Source: Corythucha ciliata (lineage: Eukaryota; Arthropoda; Insecta; Hemiptera; Tingidae). Taken from it: a stretch of 64,000 bases of DNA. The position numbers and the translations under genes were made by a program. Below are positions 20,926-30,834 of the stretch, one piece after another; the stretch's first letter is position 1, and the number at the start of each line of letters is the position of its first letter. The DNA lies in assembly GCA_038030265.1 (NCBI GenBank), contig CM075938.1:4503009-4567008 (forward strand), given 5' to 3'. The notes beneath the pieces were generated by a model. The model saw only the letters and a program-made list of their open reading frames with translations, was not told the origin of the DNA and made no database searches.

Positions 20926-21275
20926 AATTAGAGACTAAAGGGCCTCCTAGAGATTTCCGCCCCGGACCCCGGACAAGTTTTGTTCCGCCACTGGGTAGCG
21001 GTGATCGCATAACAAAACAGCGGGTTTGATGCCCCCAGGGTAGAGATGCCCGGTGCGCACCGCACACGCCGCACGCCCCTTGCTACGCCTGTGCTTCATA
21101 TTGCTTAAATTTGGGCTAAAACCCTCTCCGGGGAGGGTGGCCGATAGGTGGATCGCCCTCCTTTGCCAGATGGCAGGGGTAAAGTGTAGAAGAAGAATCA
21201 ATAATATACCTAACAAAAAGTCTGCAGAAAAGTGAAAGATGGGGGGGGGGGCGAATGTTCTAGGCATTGCTATTT
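20926..21275. other. GC-rich repeat remnant
   Basis: Contains the TTCCGCCACTGGG phrase near 20982 (the reverse of the CAGTGGCGG family), a CCTCTCCGGGGAGG palindrome and a run of G at 21241-21251. Probably fragments of dispersed non-autonomous elements. No credible gene. Confidence 0.35.
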
Positions 21276-21470
21276 TTCATCTTCTCGCAAATGATCCAGG
21301 GTTTTCGATCTGAGTGACGGTCGCTTGGTCCTCGAATAAGAAGCGAAAAGGATAGAATAAGAACTTTGGGTGCAGTATTCGGGACAGAAGATCGGCATCG
21401 AAGCAACCTTTTCAGCCGACTCCTTAACAACCGAGGCAGAGAAGTAAAGTTAGTGTTTAATTCAGGGCTG
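21276..21470 (-). pseudogene. Fragmentary third copy of the LDLa-protein gene
   Basis: On the minus strand, 21470-21404 matches the end of exon 2 of copies A and B (the part encoding YFSxSxVKESAEK, with one base missing). 21345-21276 resembles the start of exon 3 (the GATCATTTGCGAGAAGAT stretch). Order and strand are correct, but frame, splice sites and the LDLa exons are lost. It lies just downstream of copy B, which points to a once larger tandem family. Confidence 0.55.
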
Positions 21471-21706
21471 TCAGTGCAGCTCATTGAGATTACTCTAGTA
21501 GCCGATTTCAAAGTGCAGCAAATGTTTTTCATTATTACCTTGAATGTTCCTTTTTTGTGCCAAAACTAAATCAGTTTTACGAAAATGAATTAGGGTCTTA
21601 TTAACTTGCACTGCACTGCCGAGTAAGAATGTCATTAAAAACTCAGGAAATGTTAAAATTCGCTCTCAGCGTACGTATATTATTTGTGTACAAGTATTTG
21701 TTTTCG

Positions 21707-21712
21707 TTTATT
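21707..21712 (-). terminator. Candidate polyadenylation signal of copy B
   Basis: AATAAA on the minus strand about 176 nt downstream of the copy B stop codon. Confidence 0.35.
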
Positions 21713-21887
21713 TGTTTATCTATTTAGCTAATTTGTTATTATACTATTTTCTCAGCTCTATCAAAATAGGGTTGATAATGTTTCACTTCGCCAGCTGTCC
21801 ATGACAAAACACATCACAAAGTCAAATTGGGTAAAAGCTTCGATGCACGGATATATTATTGATTGCAGCGCACCGCGTGAACTCTTT

Positions 21888-22925
21888 TCAATGCGATGAG
21901 CAATAGTGCAGATGACTTCTGTCGTTACAATATGAGTTGCTAGTGCATCTATTTCTGATGTCGATGCATTCACCATCATCGCAGCGAAAACTTTGACAGT
22001 TTCGTCCAAACAGATTGCCACCTGATTCATCACAAAAGTGTAATTAACTTCAACCTGGAAATTCATGATTACGAAGATGACTTACATCCTATTGGTTCGT
22101 CTGATCCATCACCACACTCGCTGTGACCGTTACAGTACTTCACACAAGTCAAGTTTCGAGCTCCATTTTCACACACAAACATGCCATTACGGCAAATGTT
22201 CGACTCTGAGTCAGAATGATTGTCATCACCTTCGTCAGGGTATGTCAACGAAACCGCAAGGCGTCTCTTTATTACTCCGATGTTGCTCAAATGATGCTCG
22301 AAATTTTTCGATAAGTCCGAGTAGAGTACGGCCAAGCTCGCAAGAGACTCGGTGAATTCATTAGATTTGCTTTCCAACCACTTGTTAACCGACGTTTGAT
22401 TTCCTCCGCTGAACAATCTCGCAGCAATTGATCTGAGGTTTTTTTCGGTTTCTATCAATTGGATCTTTCTTCTCAGGTCACTGGCCAGCGAAAGTAACTG
22501 AACATCATTAAATATTCCAAGTTACTATCCAAATTAATGAATATAATTACCTTAAAGCCAAGAACTAACCTTTTCAGCTGATTCCTTTACAATCGAGACG
22601 GAGAAATTCAAGTTTTTCACGTTTATTCCGGCTCGTTTGCCTTTCAAACTCAGAAGAAGCCTCTCAGTGGAAGGGTCTTCAATTTGGGAATAAATTGTCT
22701 CAGTAGAGTTAACAACTAATTCCAGAAAATCCAAAGCATTGTAATTTGTGGATACGTTGATAACATCGAATGCCGTTCTAGTTCCTCCAATGAAAGGCGA
22801 ATTATATCCAAATCTGAGGTAAAAGGACACACAAACATCAAAGCGTTTCAACGCAGTATGCCTCGCAATATAAAATAGGTTACTCACGCAAATAACACAA
22901 GTAACACTGCCCCAGATCGAAACAT
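21888..22925 (-). CDS. Secreted two-LDLa-module protein, copy B (4 exons)
   Basis: Paralogue of copy A. Exons: 22925-22888 (MFRSGAVLLVLFA signal peptide), 22813-22570, 22497-22086, 22021-21888 (TGA). Splice sites are GT-AG at the same phases as copy A, giving about 275 residues. Exon 2 is 27 nt shorter (nine codons missing after VSTN). Exon 3 is exactly as long (412 nt). The first LDLa module is nearly identical to copy A (CRNGMFVCENGARNLTC), with its last Cys again split over the exon 3/4 junction. The second module keeps six cysteines but has diverged: the acidic SDxxxC end has become SHLHYC, which would probably weaken calcium binding. The protein also runs three residues past the last Cys. 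Function unknown. Confidence 0.8.
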
Positions 22926-22978
22926 TGTTGAGTGGGTACTGTTCAGGCTGGTCTGGCTTATGAAACATTCCGAGAATG

Positions 22979-22990
22979 GCTTATATAATT
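22979..22990 (-). promoter_or_regulatory. TATA box of LDLa gene copy B
   Basis: TTATATAAG on the minus strand at the position matching copy A. It sits within about 150 bp of upstream sequence shared by both genes. Confidence 0.6.
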
Positions 22991-23114
22991 GTGTTGCGGC
23001 GACCCCTGTGTATCTTATCAAAAAAAGGGTCAAATTTCTCGTGTTATTCTTATAATTCAATGAAAGGAAGGATAAGGATAAGGAGAAAGATAAATGAGAA
23101 ATTGAATCAGTCAT

Positions 23115-23690
23115 CAGTTCTTTCCTCACTTGTGTAACCATATAATATTCAGACAATACAGAAATTATATTCCATCCTTCAACCCTGAAGATTTCACAAC
23201 TAAAGGTCACCATAGTGGCAAGGGGAATTGGGGTGCGTGCCCCGAAACTAATTAGTATAACATCAATTAAAATGAGTGTTTCGATTAAAGTCGATCAATC
23301 ACGAGACAGGTTAGTACGTTCGTGGAGGCATAAAAATAGTCATTTCCTGTGAAAAACTCCCCAGAAGTAAAAACTATGTTTATAGTTATCCCCTGTTTTG
23401 TGGGGGGGGGGAGGCTTACAATGTGTGACGTATCCATAGGTAGCTGTTGCCTTTTTACAACGGCAACAGAGTATAGCACACTGTCCTTCTCTGGGTGCAC
23501 TCTTTGAATCTAGGTGAGGGCTACTATAACTACCTCTGCGACCCCCTTTAGGCTTACCTCAAAGAAGCTGCCCCCCTCCCCCCAGATTATCCCCCCCCCG
23601 CGTTCACAATGGTGCCAAAATAAGGTACCCAACGTCGACGTTCATATGCAACGATGGCGGCGTCTAGTTAGCATGCTAAGAAAATAGCTA
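23115..23690. other. Unassigned flank of copy B with C/G runs
   Basis: No gene recognised. G run at 23401-23410 and C-rich stretches at 23570-23600 that look like element ends. Confidence 0.3.
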
Positions 23691-23882
23691 AATGGGCGAT
23701 TGTTAGCGCCTTGATAATGCCTAAACAGGCAATTCTTGAGCTTAAAAATGGCCAAACTGACCTTGGCACCCAGACAAGGATTGAGCTGGCCATTCTCGCT
23801 CTAAAAAATGGCTAAACTGGCAATCCTCACTCTAAAAACGGCAAAACTGACCATTCGGACCCTTAAATGGCAAAACTGACTA
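23690..23882. repeat. Family B tandem repeat
   Basis: Diverged units of the type ACTGACGATTCGCGCCCTAA followed by AAATGGC, with a period near 30 bp. Interrupted by the Penelope-like element next to it. Confidence 0.6.
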
Positions 23883-23924
23883 TTCATTATCTGTAGAATT
23901 TGACTTCGTCGGCCGCATATTTGT

Positions 23925-24052
23925 AATTACTGGAAATTTGTCGGGATTACTCGGCCAAAAAAGAAGAAATGATGGTTCAGTAGAACATCAGTCCGATATA
24001 TATTTCGGGTGTATCACACCCCTCTTCAGTCTACAGCAGAAAAACCAACAAC
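23925..24052. repeat. Left arm of 128-bp inverted repeat (Penelope-like element)
   Basis: Exact reverse complement of 25484-25611. On the minus strand it is the 3' end of the element. Confidence 0.9.
23988..24036 (-). ncRNA. Hammerhead-ribozyme-like motif (3' arm)
   Basis: Minus strand: CTGAAGA core, a perfect GGGTGT/ACACCC hairpin as stem II, GAAA, a self-complementary ATATATAT (stem III) and C as the candidate cleavage base. Hammerhead motifs are known in Penelope-like element ends. Stem I is not clean, so activity is uncertain. Confidence 0.5.
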
Positions 24053-24283
24053 AAACGGTTACGGCACTGTATGGGCATTACTTAATCGTTTAGAATAAAA
24101 CAATAACCATACCTTAATAATTCTTAAAGAAGATAAATTATTGAAGGAGAACACCTCCTCTGTCGAAAAAAACCCATAAGGTGAGCCTAGAAAACCACGA
24201 AATTCTTAATTATTAATTAATTATAATGAAAGTTAAAACGAATTTACCCTTTAACAATAACATGTAGCGTGAAGCTTACTACT

Positions 24284-24706
24284 TCACCGGACTCTGGTCG
24301 AAAAATGAGTCATTATCTCACCACTCACTCCTCCCGTAGGTGGAGACCGCGCAGGTACGAGAGTATTAACTGCGTTAATGACACCGTTAAAGCGGCAATT
24401 AAACTCCAAAGAGTCTCTATTCAAATTGACAGAAGAAGGACACAGCCTAACGTGAAGTGACTCAGAAATAAGTCTTCTGTTCAATACCTTTTCTCGGCTC
24501 AATACGCGAGCTTTGCTGAAATCAAACATATGCCCTGCATCTCTCGTATGTTTGACGAGTCCTGAAGTCACCTCCTCATTCTTAAGCGAGTTACGGTGTT
24601 GACTTAGACGTGTTTTTAAATACTGTTTAGTTTGGCCGATGTATTTTTTGTCACAGCCGGAGGCACCACAAGGAACCTCGTACACAACGTGGGTCGCCTG
24701 CTCCAA
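24284..24706 (-). pseudogene. GIY-YIG endonuclease domain of Penelope-like element
   Basis: VYEVPCGASGC followed by KKYIGQT (the GIY and YIG strands), TRLSQHR with the conserved Arg and His, then HTRDAGH and ISE. This is the Penelope-type arrangement with extra Cys and His zinc ligands. The domain nicks DNA to prime reverse transcription. The downstream residues run into a less conserved tail. A stop in the linker at about 24773 separates it from the RT part. The domain is well kept, but the element is 5'-truncated and so not autonomous. Confidence 0.85.
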
Positions 24707-24772
24707 CTTCGCCGGATCTTTCAGCCGCGAATAAAACCTATCAATCTTGTTATCAATCTTTCAATCTACCTA

Positions 24773-25474
24773 TCAATCTTTGTTGTTGTCGGGCCTCATT
24801 CCAAAGTTGATGTGAACTTTTTTAGACGCACCACGAAGACATTTTGTGACTCTTTCCGTAACCCCTTTTACATACGTAAAGGGAAAGAAAACTTTGGGTA
24901 CTACTTGTGGTGTTCCTTCTAGGCGTTCTTCCGCACGACGAGGTTCTTCGGTTCTTCTAGTGGCAGATGTTTCTCCTGATGCGGCGCATGCTGCAATCAG
25001 TGACGTCGGGTAGCCATTGTCCCTCAATAGCGCTGACGCTCGCTCAAAGCTACGGTGGAGAAACTCTGGTGATGACAACTTCCTGGCCCGTGAGATCAGA
25101 TTGGCTGCTGTGTTAACTTTTTGATAGTAGGGGTGGCAGCTGTCGAAATTAAGAAGTCTTCCAGAGCTAAGCGGTTTCGAGTACCAACAATGCGCTATTG
25201 TATTACTGCTAGTCCTTGTTACGAAAGTGTCCAGAAACGGAACCCCCGTAATTCCATTCCACGACGACTCTCTCTCTACCGTGAACCGTAGCCCCGGGTG
25301 ATAGGAATTGAAGGCCTCAAGTACCTCATCCACACTCCCTTCTTCCAGCGAAATCCAAAGATCATCGACATATTTTCTGACATTGCTGACTTTGCAGCCC
25401 AACCTGGGAACCACAAGATTGAGAAGATCATTCATGACCAACGCACTCATGTCCGGGCCAAGACACGAACCCAT
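24773..25474 (-). pseudogene. Penelope-like reverse transcriptase, C-terminal part
   Basis: MGSCLGPDMSALVMND followed by the catalytic YVDDLW box and the FTVERE...PFLDT block, then a long thumb and linker, as in Penelope-like RT. The reading frame continues upstream of the first Met through YSRKTNNGLA into the inverted arm, where homology stops. The fingers and the first catalytic Asp are therefore missing. Dead, but with little internal decay. Confidence 0.85.
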
Positions 25475-25483
25475 CGCAAGGCC

Positions 25484-25611
25484 GTTGTTGGTTTTTCTGC
25501 TGTAGACTGAAGAGGGGTGTGATACACCCGAAATATATATCGGACTGATGTTCTACTGAACCATCATTTCTTCTTTTTTGGCCGAGTAATCCCGACAAAT
25601 TTCCAGTAATT
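25484..25611. repeat. Right arm of 128-bp inverted repeat
   Basis: Exact reverse complement of 23925-24052. It carries the hammerhead-like motif on the plus strand (about 25500-25548). Confidence 0.9.
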
Positions 25612-25620
25612 CATTATCTG

Positions 25621-25768
25621 ATTTCGGGGAGAAATCGTATTTTCGGGTGTTTAAAACGAAACAGAAAAATTTAGTTTCACGTTAAAATATCCAGTTTTTA
25701 TAGTGACATCTTCAGTTGATATGGTGAGGGGGGCGGGGGGTAAACGTCAGTTTTGGCGAGAAATTGAA
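25621..25768. other. Unassigned sequence
   Basis: Short AT-rich stretch with a G run at 25726-25740. No gene seen. Confidence 0.3.
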
Positions 25769-26095
25769 CGCCACGGGGACGCCTATGGGAGTCGTACTCC
25801 GAGGGATAATCTGAGCCGAACCCCACCCAGGTCCATTGTTTCTCGAAACTCTAGGCGCTTCTCCTGATCGGTAAACCACGCCGAATTTTATCTTATAGGC
25901 GTCCCCGTGGCGCAAATGGCAGCGTGCTGGACTGGTAATCTAGAGGTTGCGGGTTCGAATCCCGCCGGGGAGCCATTTTTTCTCGAAACTCGGATCGTGT
26001 TGGGCTATGCCCTTCCATCGTCGTCCGGATGATATCAGTCTAATTAATTTATTAATTACAATACCGGTGACAGATTTATTCATTATATTCATCTA
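25769..26095 (+). mobile_element. tRNA-derived repeat (SINE-like) with inverted leader
   Basis: CGCCACGGGGACGCC at 25769-25783 is the exact reverse complement of GGCGTCCCCGTGGCG at 25898-25912. The 114-bp leader between them is reversed relative to the leader before the related copy at 52201. Downstream of the tRNA part is a body (TCTCGAAACTCG...CCGTCGTCCGGAT type) shared with the 51.9-52.4 kb copies, ending in AT-rich sequence. Confidence 0.7.
25901..25975 (+). tRNA. tRNA-Thr(GGT)-like sequence, probably SINE-associated
   Basis: Folds as a cloverleaf: D arm GCGC/GCGT, anticodon arm CTGGA-CTGGTAA-TCTAG with anticodon GGT, T arm GCGGG-TTCGAAT-CCCGC, encoded-looking CCA. The acceptor stem has a G-G mismatch at its first pair. 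GGT is an unusual anticodon for a eukaryotic nuclear tRNA-Thr. An attached conserved body and copies elsewhere favour a tRNA-derived repeat over a working gene. Confidence 0.55.
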
Positions 26096-26100
26096 ACAAC

Positions 26101-27690
26101 TTTTCTTCTTTGACTTTGCCGTCTGATGTGTCGGAGGTCTTGTCTCTGGTGGCTAATTTTAGTGTAGAAAATAAGAACGTGAATGAGTATGTTCCGAACC
26201 TGGTTGTTGACGCGGAGAATTGTATCAGGAACATTAGCGAGAGCAATGAGGAAAGGGAGTTTTTAAGGGGTAAAGTTTCCAACATTCTGATCAATCATTT
26301 GCACAAGGATACAATGGGGGAGAAACAAAAGAAATCAGCAAATTTCGCTCTTTCTCGCAAATTTAAAATTGCGAGGACGTTTATGAAAGAAAATAAAAAA
26401 ATCGCATAATGGTAACTGAGTCGGACAAGGGCAATTTTACAGTCGTACTGGACAGGGACATGTACACGAACAAAATGGAGGAAATGTTTGCTGACTCCTC
26501 AACGTACGAACGAATCACGAAAGACAGCACAATATCACAGCAAAACTCATTCAATGCGTTAGCTGCTAGCTGGAAGGAGGCCGGGTACATCGACAAGGAA
26601 TGCTATCAGCGTCTCGTGGCGCATAATTGCCTGTGTCCTAAGGCGTATGGGCTTCCAAAGACTCATAAAATGAAAATAGGGGAGGATGACGTCTCAACGC
26701 TGAAGTTCCGACCGATTATATTAGCAGCATCCAGAGTCCGGCCAGTGCGATTAGTAGGTTTCTTCTGCAGGGTGTCAAAGCAGTGAGCAAGGGTAATGAG
26801 TTCGACGTCAGTGATTCTTTCGAGTTCGTGAGACTGACTAGGGGTGTGAAAATTCCCGAAAATTACGTCAGCGTCTCCTTCGATGCCGTGAGTTTGTTTA
26901 CTAATATTCCCATTGACAGGTGCCTGAGCATAATCGAGCGGCGGTTTGATGAGAAAACAGCGGGGCTGACGAGACTGCCTAAGACGGAGTGTCTCGAGGC
27001 CCTAAAGGAGATGTTGCACAGGGTCATATTTTTCCTTCAATGGAAAAATGTATAGGGAAATCTCGGGTTTCGCCATGGGCTCTAGTTTGGCGCCTGATAT
27101 GGCCGGCATCGTAATGAACGACCCCCTTCGTAATTCACTTCCGAAATTGGGTGAAAAGGTGGCAATGGTGAAAAAATACGTCGATGACCTTTGGCTTGAG
27201 GCGAACCCGGAAGCGATCGACAAAATATTGGAAGAATTCAATAGTTACCATCCGATGATTCAGTTCACCGTGGAGAGGGAGTCACTCGTTCGAAGGAGTA
27301 TATGGAGTTCCATTCCTGGACACACTAGTCTCGAGGACCGAGACAAATGAGATTCAGCATAATTGGTACACGAAAACCATCGCATCGGGACGGATTCTAA
27401 ACTACCATAGTTGCCATCCTAAGGGTCAAAAGACCAACGTGGCTCACAACTTGCTCGAGAGGGTGCATAGGATTTAACATCCTGCCTTTTTGGACGAATC
27501 TCTCCGCAAGGCGTCGCAGATCCTGCTCGAAAATGGATGTCCCAAAGAGCTTATAAAGGGGATTATCGAAAATATCGGGAAGCACACTCAGGAAGATGGA
27601 AACTCCCGGAACCAAAGGATTGGTTGTTGTCGCCCCACTATGACTTCTTCCTCCTCCGTTTAGAAGAGGGGTGCTAGGCACCTGAAAACG
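26101..27690 (+). mobile_element. Second Penelope-like element fragment (RT region, frameshifted)
   Basis: Plus-strand RT pieces in order: 26110-26409 (N-terminal region), 26409-26786 (SDKGN motif, CPKAYGLPKTHK, KFRPI), 26783-27055 (VSFDAVSLFTNIP, the first catalytic Asp), and 27048-27350 (GFAMGSSLAPDMAG, catalytic YVDDLW). They lie in different frames with stops between. The thumb continues to about 27690. No GIY-YIG domain or hammerhead end follows, so the 3' part is lost. It differs enough in sequence from the neighbouring minus-strand element to be a separate family. Confidence 0.85.
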
Positions 27691-27789
27691 TTATCATGTA
27701 TTAAAGAACAAAACAAAAACTTCATCTTAATTTATCCTTGGCCGAATTTCGACTATATTAAATAAATCAGCATCAGCTCAGCGGCCGAC

Positions 27790-28490
27790 AAATCTCTTCT
27801 GAAATGCCTGAACACGTGATTCCTGCCCTTAAAGTGGCCAAAATTGACCATTCGTGCGTATAAAATTGCCAAACATGCAATCCCTGCAGTAAAAATGGCC
27901 AAACTGGTGAATTCCGAGTCAAAAACACCAAAACTTACCATTTGTACCCTAAAATGCCAAAACTGACGGTTTTTGCTCTGAAAATATCGCACTGTCCAAT
28001 ACCTATTCATTCCTTATATAAATGACCTGCAAATTTTCCCATCGAAAGTGGGAAACCTAGCATTCGCAACCTAAAAATAATGGTATGGCGGACTATTTTC
28101 ACTATAAAAATGGCAAAACTAACTGTTCGTGTCCACAAAATCGCCCTTGATAATGGCTAAACTGAGTTCGTACTCAAGACTGAAAAGGCGGATTCTCGTT
28201 CGCCTTGAAAATATCGCACTGATTATTCACGCCCGCTAAAAATCAACATACTGACAGGTTGCGCGGTAAAAATTGCCAAAAGCTGCGACTATTGAAGCTC
28301 AAAAATTTGTTAAACTGTGCGGCTATAAATGGTTAAACTTACGATTCATGCTTGAACTTGTGCTGAAAATTGCTTGATTGACAAATCACGCCCTCAAAAT
28401 TGGGAATTGGCGAAACTTACCATTCGCGCTTTAAAAATGACCAAATAGGTTGAGTTCACTTTATTCGGGACGTGGAGTGCTGGATCCTCG
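27790..28490. repeat. Family B array
   Basis: Diverged ~30-bp units (AAAATGGCCAAACTGAC followed by ATTCGNGCCCT). ORFs in it are not genes. Confidence 0.6.
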
Positions 28491-28870
28491 CCTGATCGTA
28501 TCGCTCAAAGTTCACAATTTTAACCGTAGTTTAGCGCTTTTTCTTACATCTAGCCACGAAATTTGACTCCAGGAATTAATGAATTAATCATTCCTCTCAA
28601 TTTTAGTTCGTTGTCTCAAACTTCACAGCGTTATTTCTTTTTAAGCCGCGAATTAGCACATTTCTCCATGCCGCGAATTAGCGATTCGCTTTCAGAAAGA
28701 AGCGCTTTTACTCGATTTTAGCCACAAATTAGCATTTTCTACTTTATTAGCCGCAAAGTGCTGGAAATTAGTGTTTTCTTCAATTTAGTCGCGAATTAGC
28801 AATTCGTTTCAGTTTTAGCCATGACGGACTGGCACTTTCTCTCACTTTTAGCCGCGCACTTGGCCGAAGA
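28490..28870. repeat. Family A array
   Basis: Units of TTTTAGCCGCGAATTAGC type, directly next to the family B array. Confidence 0.6.
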
Positions 28871-28904
28871 ACAGTACACTCGCGTTTTTCTGTACAAGGG
28901 CCAC

Positions 28905-29110
28905 CTCAAAACCAAGTACTAGGGATTTTCCAGTATAGCTGAACCCTGCGAAATGTTTTTTTTAAAAGAGTCAAACCTGTTAAATTAGTTTTATTCAAGG
29001 CCGAATCCACGAGAATGGGTTTTTCAAGGGATAAATCCGGCGAAATTTGTTTTTTCAATAATTGAAGTCTGTGAAATTGGTTTTTGAGTGAACCAACTCC
29101 CAATATATGT
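28905..29110. repeat. Family D tandem repeat
   Basis: Units of the form GTGAAATTGGTTTTTGAGTG with about 30-bp spacing, diverged. Confidence 0.5.
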
Positions 29111-29940
29111 TTTGAATGCGTACGTTTATTTATTTTATGTATTTATTTATTTTTTTTGACACGATGTACTTATTTGTTTTTCAGGTAACTTGCCGCACTT
29201 GGTACAAAACTCACATTTCCGAGCAAAGCACAGCTCAGTCTTCTAGAAAGGTAAAGTAAAGAATACGAAGTCAAATTTGAAAGCTCTAGGGTGATTTTCA
29301 TCGACTTTGGTGGGCATCCTTTCGTATAAGAATCGGCCACTCTTTATTTATGCTCCAAATGGATGATTTATCCGGCGGGCTTGCCGGAAATTGGAATTTG
29401 CGACCATCACGCACTGTGTCCTTTCTATACCTCTTCAAGTTCACTAAATTAATGTAAATCGATCCACTTTCAAGTCTTTCACGTTTATATACCTGCTCTC
29501 GTCTACATTTATGTAAATTTTTATCTCTGTGCACGCCAGTCAAAGAGGGGTATCTCTTGATGAGGGGGACTGTGATTCATACATTTTGGATTATACCATT
29601 AATAATTTATTTAGGGAGCTAATAGCCCACGAAAGCGACGAATTTTCCCAAACAATTTAAAATGGCATTGTACTACTCTGACCTACAGATGCAGAGCCAG
29701 TGGTGGATTTACGAGGCGGGTTTTGGGGGGTTTAAACCGCCCCTAAGAAGATGGCTTTTACCTTTTAAGCTGTTTGCTGCAGATGATTTCTCGACCCCCC
29801 CCCCCCCACCGAGACCATATTCATTCATGCAGCAGTAGTGCATCGACGAAGGGACGAGGGGGGCAATCCGACCCGGGCTACCCATTCCGATGGTGGTGAG
29901 GGGGGGGGGAGATATGGATTTGTAAATTTCAAAGCGTTGA
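29110..29940. other. Unassigned sequence with G/C runs
   Basis: No gene recognised. A minus-strand ORF at 29543-29298 (81 codons, basic) has no feature I can place. C and G runs at 29797-29810 and 29900-29910, plus a GGTGGATTTACGAGGCGGG phrase near 29701, mark element remnants. Confidence 0.3.
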
Positions 29941-30440
29941 TTTAGAGAAAAATATTGACAAAACGCGCTCACTTAAATTAGGAAAAGACCAATTCAAAAT
30001 ATCTGAAGGCAACTTCGCGGAAAAAAACAGAGAAACTACGCTAACCTCAAGTTTCGGCGAACAAGTTGAGAAGGCGCTAATCCGCTAATTCGCGGATCAA
30101 TTTAAGAAAATGAGCTAATTCGCGACTAAAATTAAGATATTATCCACCGACTAAAATAGAGAAATAGTGCTAATTCGCGGCAAAAATAGAGAAAAAGTGG
30201 CAATGTGATGCTAAAATTTAGAAAAACGCTAATTCACGGATACATGTGATAAAACTAAAAACCCGCTTAATTACTGCTAAAACTCAGACAAACCGCTAAC
30301 CCTTGCCAAATATTGGTGGGCACATGATCATTCGCAGCTAAAATATAGACAAATCTCAAATTCTTCGGTAATAATTGCAAAAAGCGCTTATTAGCTGCTA
30401 AAATAACGAAATACGCTAATTCACGGATCTATTTATGGCA
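29940..30440. repeat. Family A array
   Basis: Units of GCTAATTCGCGGCTAAAATT type, about 30-bp spacing. Confidence 0.6.
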
Positions 30441-30834
30441 TGGGTTCCCAAACCCCAGGTCGCGGGCTGTTTTTCTTAGGGTCGTGGACTGTTTCGGCCA
30501 TTTCATTTGAAGTACCCGGTCCTTGAACTACCTCACTGCCTTCAGCCAGACTACAATTCCCCGCACGCACATTATTTTTATGTAAGTGCGGTCTCCGCTC
30601 ACTTGTTTGCTCTGGATCAAATTCGAATGAAAGAAAACCGAACAGTCCATAGCAGGCGTTTCAATTTTTTCTAGTAGTCTAAGATCCTTGAAGTCGCGGA
30701 TTTTCAGAAAATTGTGTGCAGATACTGGCGCTGGCGGACCTAGACCTATCGGGGCCCGAGCCGGAAATCTTTATGAGGCCCCTTAGTATCTAAATAAACA
30801 AGAAATATAATTTTCAAGTTTAAGTGCCGTTTAA
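30441..30834. other. Unassigned sequence between A arrays
   Basis: No gene or clear repeat seen. Contains CCTAGACCTATCGGGGCCCG near 30738, which looks like an element edge. Confidence 0.3.

Larger units (their letters stand above)
23894..25609 (-). mobile_element. Penelope-like element with inverted terminal copies
   Basis: A minus-strand Penelope-like retroelement bounded by ttcattatctg at 23883-23893 and 25610-25620, an 11-bp target duplication. It encodes the C-terminal part of reverse transcriptase (25474-24773) and a GIY-YIG endonuclease (24706-24284). The RT is 5'-truncated. Arms 23925-24052 and 25484-25611 are perfect 128-bp inverted repeats, each holding a hammerhead-like motif. The upstream arm runs straight into RT coding sequence. 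Confidence 0.88.

Noticed and set aside
24773..25510. Plus-strand ORFs opposite the Penelope-like RT (e.g. 25298-25510)
   Set aside because: They are antisense shadows of the RT coding strand, which carries the YVDD and MGS motifs.
25901..25975. A working nuclear tRNA gene
   Set aside because: Mismatched first acceptor pair, unusual GGT anticodon, attached conserved non-tRNA body and palindromic copies favour a tRNA-derived repeat. Kept as tRNA-like only.
29185..29250. Possible isolated exon between TTTTTCAG and GTAAAG
   Set aside because: Splice-like signals and a short open frame exist, but there is no partner exon or homology, so chance is more likely.
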